From positions 2,884,914 through 2,948,913 of the forward strand of contig NZ_LN907827.1 in assembly GCF_001517405.1 (NCBI RefSeq): a stretch of 64,000 nucleotides of DNA, read 5' to 3'. The DNA comes from Duffyella gerundensis. GTDB lineage: Bacteria > Pseudomonadota > Gammaproteobacteria > Enterobacterales > Enterobacteriaceae. The notes under the pieces are model-generated. The model searched no databases. It was given only the letters and a program-made list of their open reading frames with translations, and was not told the DNA's origin. The translations under genes were made by a program, and so were the position numbers. Positions 24,537-31,265 of the stretch are shown here, one piece after another (the first letter of the stretch is position 1; the number at the start of each line of letters is the position of its first letter).

Positions 24537-24963
24537 TGTAAACCTCTTTTGCACGGTGAGTAAAAGCCTGCACCATGTTGTTCGCCAGTTCTTTGAAGAT
24601 ACGACCGAACGCCATTTCCACCAACATGTTGGTGAACTCAAAATCGAGGCTCAGCTCAACTTTGCAGGCATCTTCGCTTAACGAAATAAAGCGCCAGCCG
24701 CCGGTCAATTTACGGAACGGGCCATCAACCAGTTGCATCTGGATGCTCTGGTTATCCTGCAAGGTATTACGCGTGGTAAACGTTTTACTGATACCTGCTT
24801 TAGACACATCTACTGACGCAGTCATCTGATTGTCTTTCGCGTCAAGAACGCGACTTCCCGTGCAGCCTGGCAAAAACTGTGGATAGGCATCCACATCATT
24901 AACAAGTCGATACATCTGCTCAGCGCTGTAAGGCACGAGTGCAGAACGGCTAATCTGGGCCAT
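24529..24963 (-). CDS. ratA: Ribosome association toxin RatA / START-domain protein
   Basis: RatA (YfjG) belongs to the polyketide cyclase/START superfamily. The E. coli protein has been reported to block 70S formation, while relatives (Coq10) act in ubiquinone function. The 144 residues are colinear with E. coli, including [31 protein letters not shown], and [19 protein letters not shown]. It is translated ahead of the overlapping rnfH and is divergent from smpB. Confidence 0.94.
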   Translation of the reverse strand: MAQISRSALVPYSAEQMYRLVNDVDAYPQFLPGCTGSRVLDAKDNQMTASVDVSKAGISKTFTTRNTLQDNQSIQMQLVDGPFRKLTGGWRFISLSEDACKVELSLDFEFTNMLVEMAFGRIFKELANNMVQAFTHRAKEVYSA

Positions 24964-25122
24964 AACAGTTCCTGTTCATCACAAAACACACTAATAATAA
25001 CATTCTCAGCAATCAAACAAAAATTCCTTGCCGATTTTGCCATGCTACAATACCGCTTTTATCTCGTGCATATTGGTCACGGGATGCCATTCATTGCGAT
25101 CTGATATAAACTACGTGGCACT

Positions 25123-25605
25123 ATGACAAAGAAAAAAGCTCAAAAACCCGGTTCTGCTACCATTGCCCTTAACAAACGCGCCCGCCATGAATACTTCATC
25201 GAAGAAGAGTTTGAAGCTGGATTGTCGCTACAAGGATGGGAAGTCAAATCTCTTCGTGCAGGCAAGGCCAACATCAGCGACAGCTATATCCTGCTGCGCG
25301 ATGGTGAAGCCTTCCTGTTTGGTTCAACCTTTCAGCCGCTTTTGGTTGCCTCCACTCACGTGGTTTGCGATCCGACGCGCAGCCGTAAACTGCTGCTTAA
25401 TCAGCGTGAGCTGGATTCGCTGTATGGCCGCGTAAATCGCGAAGGTTATACCATCGTGGCCCTCTCGCTTTACTGGAAAAACGCCTGGATCAAACTCAAA
25501 ATCGGCGTGGCTCGCGGTAAGAAAGAACACGATAAGCGTGACGACATCAAAGAACGTGAATGGAAGCTCGATAAAGCACGTATTATGAAAAAAGCACAGC
25601 GCTAA
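25123..25605 (+). CDS. smpB: SsrA-binding protein
   Basis: SmpB binds the tRNA-like part of tmRNA and delivers it to stalled ribosomes for trans-translation. The 160 residues match E. coli, with the OB-fold blocks [29 protein letters not shown] (start of fold) and a basic C-terminal tail ([21 protein letters not shown]) that enters the mRNA channel. ssrA follows after 49 nt. Confidence 0.98.
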   Translation: MTKKKAQKPGSATIALNKRARHEYFIEEEFEAGLSLQGWEVKSLRAGKANISDSYILLRDGEAFLFGSTFQPLLVASTHVVCDPTRSRKLLLNQRELDSLYGRVNREGYTIVALSLYWKNAWIKLKIGVARGKKEHDKRDDIKEREWKLDKARIMKKAQR

Positions 25606-25654
25606 CCCACTGGTAACGGTAGATGTTTTTCTGCTATACTGCGTAACAGTACTT

Positions 25655-26018
25655 GGGGCTGATTCTGGATTCGACGGGATTTGCGAAGCCCTAGGAGCAT
25701 GCCGAGGGGCGGTTTGCCTCGTAAAAAGCCGCAAAAAAATAGTCGCAAACGACGAAAACTACGCCCTAGCAGCTTAATAACCTGCTAAGAGCCCTCTCTC
25801 CCTAGCCTCCGCTCTTAGGACGGGGATCAAGAGAGGTCAAAACCAAAAGAGATCGCGTGAATACCTTGCCTGGGGTTGCAGCGTTAAATCTAATCAGGCT
25901 AGTTTGTTAGTGGCGTGTCCATCCGCAGCTGACAGGCGAATGTAAAGATTGGACTAAGCATGTAGTGCCGACGGTGTAGTAATTTCGGACGCGGGTTCAA
26001 ATCCCGCCAGCTCCACCA
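25655..26018 (+). ncRNA. ssrA: Transfer-messenger RNA
   Basis: The 364-nt gene begins GGGGCTGATTCTGGATTCG and ends with the T-arm GGTTCAAATCC and encoded CCA. It is nearly identical to E. coli tmRNA. The tag reading frame is 25745-25777 and encodes ANDENYALAA followed by TAA. A -10 element TATACT lies at 25635-25640. Its 3' end is a common integration site for islands; none is evident from an integrase here. Confidence 0.98.
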
Positions 26019-26061
26019 AATTCTTGATCGATGGCCACCAGAACCATCCGATGAAGTCCTG

Positions 26062-26097
26062 AAAGCCCGCAAGGCGTAAGCCCTGCGGGCTTTTTTG
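26062..26097 (+). terminator. ssrA terminator
   Basis: AAAGCCCGCA-(12 nt)-TGCGGGCTTT forms a 10-bp stem followed by further T residues, 44 nt past the tmRNA CCA end. Confidence 0.9.
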
Positions 26098-26536
26098 TTT
26101 TCTGCCCTGACCATTCTTTCTGCTCCTTCATCCTCACGTTTCAAAGTCAGAGACAATTACACATCGCAAACGTCGCACTGTCCGAGTGTCGTATGCTCAA
26201 TCACCTACAGCAGCCAATACGCTTCGAAGTGAGCAACGTATTGCAATGTCAGCGATAGTGCACGGGTCATCTACATACACCAATGCGACACGGCATAGAT
26301 CTCACTCCCCCGCATCAATAAACCGGCCTTTATCAAAATAGTGACCGTTATTTATCTCTCCAGCCAAATATTCCCCTTATCTGAATCCGTCACGCATCGC
26401 CTGTAAAGTTCGAGCGGCTCTAACGCACCGCGCAGCTATTCACCACAGCATTCCCGGGAAAGTGGCAGGCAAAACACCCCTTACTATGCAGGAAGTCCAA
26501 CCTGAACGCTTTTCTCCCTCAATAAGGAAAATAACA
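26098..26536. other. Non-coding region after ssrA
   Basis: About 440 nt with somewhat lower GC than its surroundings. I find no ORF with a credible start, no copy of the tmRNA 3' end, no tRNA and no integrase remnant. The last 20 nt hold the Shine-Dalgarno sequence of the next gene. Confidence 0.5.
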
Positions 26537-26968
26537 ATGACGCCTCTCCGCCTTGCTTACGCCGCATTATCACCAGATGCCTATAAAGGGCTGCTTGCCA
26601 CCAAAAAGGCGCTCGAAACCAGTTCGCTGGGCAAGAACCTGATTGAGCTTGTTTACCTGCGCATATCACAGATTAACGGCTGCTCATTCTGTCTGGAGAT
26701 GCATAGCCAATCCCTGCGTGCCGGAGGTGAAAATGTGGCTAAACTTGATGCGCTGGCAGGCTGGCATGTCAGTGCGCATTTCAGTGAACGCGAGCGCGCA
26801 GCCCTTCAGTGGAGCGAATCCCTGGTTCACGTCGCTGACACCCATGCGCCAGATTGTGATTACGATAATCTCAGGCCGCATTTTACCGATCGTGAAATCG
26901 CCGATCTCACCTTTGCCGTGGCCTTAATGAGCGCCTTTAACCGGCTGGCAATTGGCATGCGCCAGTAA
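26537..26968 (+). CDS. AhpD-like carboxymuconolactone decarboxylase family protein
   Basis: This 143-residue, all-helical protein has the AhpD-type redox motif C49-S-F-C52-x3-H56 inside QINGCSFCLEMHSQSLR, which marks alkylhydroperoxidase-like CMD proteins. Such proteins reduce peroxides or serve as general thiol antioxidants; the physiological substrate cannot be read from sequence. The start at 26537 is chosen because AAGGAAA precedes it and family members begin with a similar short lead. It stands alone between ssrA and the RIO kinase. Confidence 0.85.
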   Translation: MTPLRLAYAALSPDAYKGLLATKKALETSSLGKNLIELVYLRISQINGCSFCLEMHSQSLRAGGENVAKLDALAGWHVSAHFSERERAALQWSESLVHVADTHAPDCDYDNLRPHFTDREIADLTFAVALMSAFNRLAIGMRQ

Positions 26969-27361
26969 GCGCAGAACACGCAGGCAACGCCGCCAGTGAA
27001 CCACCGCAACGCGCGTTATTGCGCGGTACAGGTAACAGGCGGAGAAGCGCTCCCCCGCAAGCCTCTCTCACGCGTTACAACTTTCCTGCCTGGCGTGATC
27101 GCTCTGGTCGCGCCAGGTTTTGTACTCCGGTTTGCCATAGCCGCTCTTTCAACCGGCTTATGCCAGTGCGCAACTGGCTGTCGACAGCGGTTGGCAAATT
27201 CATGCATAGCCAGGAAATCGTCAATGAACAGCGCCGGAATCCAGCCAAAGCGCGCTTTTTCCTTTAGAATGACTCTCTCAACTGAGAATGTGCCCATTTT
27301 TTTCCAGTATCGCCATCTGGTTATTGATACGAAAAGTGGCTGAAATGAGGTATAAAGCCGC
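26969..27361. other. 393-nt region with hairpin and possible ORF remnant
   Basis: CCTGGCG (27089-27095) pairs with CGCCAGG (27111-27117) and is followed by TTTT, a plausible terminator for the AhpD-like gene. On the minus strand an open frame of 134 codons covers 27016-27420, but it runs into the RIO gene and has no recognisable homology. A decayed gene is possible but not shown. Confidence 0.4.
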
Positions 27362-28216
27362 ATGAAAATCCCAAACAGAATCCAACCGCTGGTCGATGAT
27401 GGCCTAATCGACGACGTCATCCAACGCCTGAAAAGCGGTAAAGAAGCAGACGTTTACACCGTGTTATGCGGTGACAAAATCCAGTGCGCCAAAGTCTATA
27501 AAGAAGCCACCCAGCGTAGCTTTAAGCAGGCCGTGCAGTATCAGGAAGGCCGTAAGGTGCGTAACTCGCGCAACAGTCGCGCCATGCAAAAAGGTTCTAA
27601 ATTCGGCCGCAAGCAGCAGGAAGAGTCCTGGCAGATGGCGGAAGTAGAGGCCCTGTTTCGTCTGGCCGATGCCGGCGTGCGCGTGCCGCAGCCTTACATG
27701 TGTATTGATGGCGTGTTGCTGATGGAGTTGGTCACCGATGCGGAAGGCGGCGTTGCACCTCGCCTGAGCGACGTGACCCTGAGCGAAGAGACCGCCCTTG
27801 CCGACTTCGACACCATGATCCGTAACATCGTGCGCATGCTGTGCGCCGGCCTGGTGCACGGCGATTTGTCGGAGTTCAACGTGTTACTCGATGCGCAGGG
27901 GCCGGTCATTATCGACCTGCCGCAGGCAGTGGATGCCGCGGCCAACAATCACGCTCAATCGATGTTTGAACGCGATGTTAATAATATCACCGCCTACTAC
28001 GGTCAGTTCGCGCCGCAGCTGCTGACAACGCGCTATGCCAAAGAGATTTGGCTGCTGTACGAAGATGGCAAGTTGACCCCGGAAACCGTGCTCACTGGCA
28101 CGTTTACTGAGCAGGAGCACAAGGTGGATATGGATTCCCTGATGGATGAAATTATCACCGCAGAAGATGAGTATTATGAACGTCAGCGGGCAAACCGAGA
28201 GCGCGACGAGCAGTAA
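27362..28216 (+). CDS. RIO-family serine protein kinase
   Basis: This 284-residue protein has the RIO kinase features: nucleotide-binding loop GKEADVY (26-32), ATP-contacting Lys44 in CAKVYKE, the hinge region VLLMELV, catalytic loop HGDLSEFNVLL (Asp168, Asn173), and metal-binding Asp185 in IIDLPQAVD. RIO1 kinases mature the small ribosomal subunit in archaea and eukaryotes; the bacterial members (for example PA4780 type) are poorly characterised. It has no membrane segment. It is bounded by a perfect 13-bp bidirectional terminator shared with the WXG100/ATPase operon. Confidence 0.9.
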   Translation: MKIPNRIQPLVDDGLIDDVIQRLKSGKEADVYTVLCGDKIQCAKVYKEATQRSFKQAVQYQEGRKVRNSRNSRAMQKGSKFGRKQQEESWQMAEVEALFRLADAGVRVPQPYMCIDGVLLMELVTDAEGGVAPRLSDVTLSEETALADFDTMIRNIVRMLCAGLVHGDLSEFNVLLDAQGPVIIDLPQAVDAAANNHAQSMFERDVNNITAYYGQFAPQLLTTRYAKEIWLLYEDGKLTPETVLTGTFTEQEHKVDMDSLMDEIITAEDEYYERQRANRERDEQ

Positions 28217-28240
28217 TCCGCCGCTGTGCCCTGCCCGACA

Positions 28241-28280
28241 AATAAAGCCCGCCCGGCATCAGCGCCTGGCGGGCTTTATT
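28241..28280. terminator. Bidirectional terminator between RIO kinase and the WXG100/ATPase operon
   Basis: AATAAAGCCCGCC pairs perfectly with GGCGGGCTTTATT across a 14-nt loop. It can stop the rightward RIO kinase transcript and the leftward seven-gene operon. Confidence 0.88.
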
Positions 28281-28311
28281 GTTGCTGTCGACCACGTTGC
28301 TCACACAGCGC

Positions 28312-29244
28312 TTATCGCCAGTTCACCTTCTCCGCGGCCTGTTCTGCCAGCGGAAGCAGGATACCCTGGTTATGCACGGCAAAGGTCACCAGCTGAGCCA
28401 TCTCTTCACCCTGCTGCTGGGCCAGCGCGCTGGAAAATGCCTGATAGTGTGGGCTGGAGGTCAGAACACTCTCTTTGTCGGCAATGCTGTGATACAGAAT
28501 GAAACCTGCAATCAGCGTCACGCCCAGTGAGGCGAGGCGAATGGTGCGCTCCTGACGTGGTAGCAATGCCGCCAGCATGCGGCCCACAATCAGGATCACG
28601 GCCAGCGCGTTCAGCAGAATTAAAATACCGCCCACCACAATCGTCAGACCGGCGCTGTAAATCACCGTCATCAACAGCGTTTTCATGTCCCGATCGGCTT
28701 TTAGCGGCCTGGCTTTCAGCGGCGTCAGCACACCGCTCGCCAGCTGCACATTTTTTAACGCCATCAGCTCGCCGGGTTCGACAGCCTCAGGCTGCACGCC
28801 AAACAGCTTCGCCAGCTGCGGCGTTTTTTTATCCACCAGCAGTTTGTTCAGTCCCAGCACGCTATTTTTTTGCGCCACCGGCATCGCCGCCACGGCATCA
28901 GCCAGCGTAGTGAGCATCCAACTTTTCGAGGCCCAGGCGCCGCCCGCTGCCAGCGTGAGCATCAGCAAAACCACCGCGAGGCTGTTTGCCCGGATACGCT
29001 TTAGCAGCGGCTCAAGCACCAGCACCGCCAACAGCAGCGCGATGCCAAGGCTGGCCATCAGCCAGAAGAGAAACGGCGTCGCGCGAAAAATATCAATGTC
29101 CCTTGCGGCCCAGAGCACGCAGAGGGAAAACAGCAGATAAAGCCCGACCGCCAGTAACAGCGCCAGGTTAAGCGACAGCGCGGTATAAGAGCGTGTGACG
29201 GGCGGCGAGGCAATTTGCTCGCCAAGCGGTGAAAGCGTGGTCAT
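28312..29244 (-). CDS. Polytopic membrane protein, last gene of WXG100/ATPase operon
   Basis: I do not recognise this 310-residue protein. Hydrophobic segments at about 23-46, 57-78, 88-105, 188-228 (long enough for two passes) and 236-252 predict five or six membrane helices. A soluble stretch of about 80 residues (107-187) separates the first three from the rest and contains a Pro/Glu motif (GVQPEAVEPGEL). The C-terminus (about 253-310) is soluble and helical. It starts 39 nt after the 144-residue gene, so it is likely co-transcribed. By position it is a candidate membrane pore or anchor for the ATPase module, but nothing in the sequence resembles EccB, EccD or EssB. Confidence 0.75.
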   Translation of the reverse strand: MTTLSPLGEQIASPPVTRSYTALSLNLALLLAVGLYLLFSLCVLWAARDIDIFRATPFLFWLMASLGIALLLAVLVLEPLLKRIRANSLAVVLLMLTLAAGGAWASKSWMLTTLADAVAAMPVAQKNSVLGLNKLLVDKKTPQLAKLFGVQPEAVEPGELMALKNVQLASGVLTPLKARPLKADRDMKTLLMTVIYSAGLTIVVGGILILLNALAVILIVGRMLAALLPRQERTIRLASLGVTLIAGFILYHSIADKESVLTSSPHYQAFSSALAQQQGEEMAQLVTFAVHNQGILLPLAEQAAEKVNWR

Positions 29245-29283
29245 GTGAATTCCATTTACGACGTATAAAAAAAGCCTGAGCGA

Positions 29284-29718
29284 TCAGATCGGCGGCGTGC
29301 CCAGCGAGCCAAGCAGCTGCTCGGCATCACTGATGCTGTATTGCGCATTGTGTATCGACATCGTGGCGCGTTCGGCAAAATCGGTAGCACGCTGCTGAAG
29401 CAGCAGTGATTCACCGGTAACTTCCTCCAGTGAATGCATACGCATGCGCGCCTGCGTCAAATGCTCATCACCGATTCTGATCGCCTGTTGCACGGTGTGC
29501 AGATGGAGCCGCGCCCGTTTGAGAATATCGGTGGCCTGATAAGAGACCTCGTTCAGGCCGGACTGATGCGTTTTTTGAAACTCCACCGATCGGGCGTCGT
29601 CCCAGCGGCGCAGCATCGCCTGGGTTTCATCGTGATAATGATTGATCTGATGAGCAAACAGCAGCGTCTGCTCTTCAACCAGGTTATAAATCGCCTGTAT
29701 TTGCAGGGGTGCGTCCAT
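29284..29718 (-). CDS. Helical protein of WXG100/ATPase operon
   Basis: This 144-residue protein is unrecognised. It is predicted almost entirely helical with no signal peptide or membrane segment, and is rich in Gln, His and Arg. Repeated heptad-like stretches (DILKRARLHLHTVQQAIRI and later LLLQQRATDFAERATM) suggest coiled-coil packing. Its ATG shares a base with the stop of the 332-residue gene, which implies translational coupling and perhaps a stable complex with that protein. Confidence 0.7.
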   Translation of the reverse strand: MDAPLQIQAIYNLVEEQTLLFAHQINHYHDETQAMLRRWDDARSVEFQKTHQSGLNEVSYQATDILKRARLHLHTVQQAIRIGDEHLTQARMRMHSLEEVTGESLLLQQRATDFAERATMSIHNAQYSISDAEQLLGSLGTPPI

Positions 29719-30716
29719 TACAGGCCCTCTTTGCTGTTGATCTGGCGCAGGGCTTCAAAAGCGTCACCCAGCTCTTCACGCGCCTGCCACTGGCGACGTT
29801 GATACTCTTCCAGTGCCCTGGCAAATGCCGCGTGATCCTGCAACGCATCCGCGACATCTTCCTCGGCCAGCGCAGTCTGCTGGCTGGCGATGTTATGCTG
29901 GCTCTGCATGTCCTGCGCCAGTCGAACGCCGCTTTCAGCCTGCTGCCACGCTTCGTCGGCCCACTGTCTGGCTTCGCTGGCGCTGTTGCTCGCCTGGCTG
30001 GCACGATCGCGCGCCTGCTGCGCATACACCAACGCCTCTTCGGTTTTCGCGACGCCATTTTCACAACTTTGCTGTTTAATGAACGCGGCGTTGAGCTGAT
30101 CGATCGCCTGCTGCAGTTCAAATTCACACTGATTGAGGTGACGGCGTGCAGAGTCGAGATGATGCCGCGCGTTGGTGACGCGCGACGCATCAGAACTGCA
30201 GTTGGGTCGCTGGCGCTCGCCCTTGGAATTGGTGGTCCACGAGTTCATACAGCTGTTATAGGCGTTTTGCGCATGGGCCAAATCGTTAGCGGCCTGCTGA
30301 GCGCGGGTTTGCGCCGAAGAGACCTCGCTGGCGGCCTGCAGTTTCGCCGCCTGACAACGATTAACCAGCTGCACGGCACGTTGCAGTGCATCGCGCCACT
30401 CTGCGGCGGCATTCACGCTGCGTTGATAAACCTTCGCCGCGTGCTGATGGGCGCGGTTAGCCTGATCCTGCGTGTCGGCGGCCAGTTCGCACATGGCCTG
30501 GCTTTTCTCACGTACCCGGTTCAGATGATCGGTGGCATCGTCGATCTGGCTGCTGACCAGCGCCACCACCTCTCTGAAATCGGCGACCACGTTATCCGCG
30601 CGTTGAAACTGCGCGTTGTTTTCCTGATGCACCACATTGAAATTGCGGCTCCAGTCCATTAACTCCTGTTCAATCTGGTCGATCAGGAACTGGGCTTCAC
30701 GCGGGGTTTGTGTCAT
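29718..30716 (-). CDS. Six-cysteine Ala/Gln-rich coiled-coil protein of WXG100/ATPase operon
   Basis: This unrecognised 332-residue protein is almost all helix, with long Ala/Gln/Glu heptads (for example 80-150 and 185-300). Six cysteines are spread through the middle (76, 121, 156, 173, 197, 218). The only break in the helix is about 155-178, a Ser/Asn/Arg-rich loop flanked by C156 and C173. There is no signal peptide. In the genome it sits 4 nt after the WXG100 gene, the place where ESX-type loci often carry a secreted helical partner. It could be a substrate, a scaffold or a filament-forming component; the sequence does not decide. Confidence 0.72.
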   Translation of the reverse strand: MTQTPREAQFLIDQIEQELMDWSRNFNVVHQENNAQFQRADNVVADFREVVALVSSQIDDATDHLNRVREKSQAMCELAADTQDQANRAHQHAAKVYQRSVNAAAEWRDALQRAVQLVNRCQAAKLQAASEVSSAQTRAQQAANDLAHAQNAYNSCMNSWTTNSKGERQRPNCSSDASRVTNARHHLDSARRHLNQCEFELQQAIDQLNAAFIKQQSCENGVAKTEEALVYAQQARDRASQASNSASEARQWADEAWQQAESGVRLAQDMQSQHNIASQQTALAEEDVADALQDHAAFARALEEYQRRQWQAREELGDAFEALRQINSKEGL

Positions 30717-30720
30717 TCAG

Positions 30721-30990
30721 TTAGCCCTCTGAGTTGAAGTGAGCACGCAGATTTTCCAGCGCGACGTCAAGCTGCGGCAACATCCGCTGTAGCCGCTCAG
30801 CCTGGCTGTCAAACCGGCTCAGGGCACGATGAAACGCCTGATGAAAAGCGTCGGCACCCTCGCCTTGCCAGTTCTCACGCAGCCGATACCATGAAGCGGT
30901 CAGGCTTGCGCGCCGGCTTTCAACCTCCTGTAGCTGGCGCGCAATATCGTCACGATAGCGCTGTAAATGTTCAGCAAGCGACAATGACAT
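30721..30990 (-). CDS. WXG100-family protein (EsxA-like)
   Basis: This 89-residue protein has the size and pattern of the WXG100 family: two helices joined by a turn that carries W41-Q-G43 in LRENWQGEGADAF. In mycobacteria and Firmicutes such proteins are secreted as helical-hairpin dimers by type VII systems driven by an FtsK/SpoIIIE ATPase, and an ATPase of that kind is encoded two genes upstream. There is no signal peptide. I see no C-terminal YxxxD/E export motif. The ATG shares its A with the preceding gene's TGA (TGATG), so the two small proteins are probably made in equal amounts. Confidence 0.85.
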   Translation of the reverse strand: MSLSLAEHLQRYRDDIARQLQEVESRRASLTASWYRLRENWQGEGADAFHQAFHRALSRFDSQAERLQRMLPQLDVALENLRAHFNSEG

Positions 30991-31265
30991 CAGCCGTTAC
31001 CTCGCAGATAGCGCGCCAGCTGCTGCAGCTTGCGGGCAATGTGATCTTCAAATACCGGCGCATCGGTTTTCAGATAGGCATCGTTCTCCGCCATCACCGT
31101 TTCCAGCATCACCGCGATGGCCTGATGATCGGCATCGCGCCACAGCGCATCCAGCAGCACGTAGCCCTCTTTCAGGCTACGCTGCTGGATCGACAGCGCC
31201 TGATGAAACCCTTCCAGCTCACGCTGGAAGTGGCGCATCAAGGGGTAGCTCTCATTCAGTGACAA
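30990..31265 (-). CDS. WXG100-like partner protein
   Basis: This 91-residue helical protein has Trp42 in LLDALWRDADHQAI, aligning with Trp41 of the neighbouring WXG100 protein but with Asp in place of Gly (WRD). The pair looks like an EsxA/EsxB-type heterodimer. The TTG start at 31265 is preferred because GGAG lies 9-10 nt upstream and it gives a length and Trp position matching the partner; an ATG at 31238 (82 residues) is the alternative. The frame extends to 31325 but that lead overlaps the ATPase gene. The gene begins 14 nt inside the end of the ATPase gene. Confidence 0.75.
   Translation of the reverse strand: MSLNESYPLMRHFQRELEGFHQALSIQQRSLKEGYVLLDALWRDADHQAIAVMLETVMAENDAYLKTDAPVFEDHIARKLQQLARYLRGNG

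Noticed and set aside
25899..26156. 85-codon minus-strand frame over the tmRNA 3' end
   Set aside because: Antisense of the structured tmRNA and its terminator; not a gene.
26019..26461. Attachment-site copy of the ssrA 3' end
   Set aside because: I looked for a second GGTTCAAATCCCGCC-like stretch in the following DNA up to ygaC and found none.
29709..30662. 317-codon open frame on the + strand
   Set aside because: It is the antisense shadow of the 332-residue coiled-coil gene, has no ribosome-binding site and no family features; the minus-strand gene has coupled neighbours and sensible composition.
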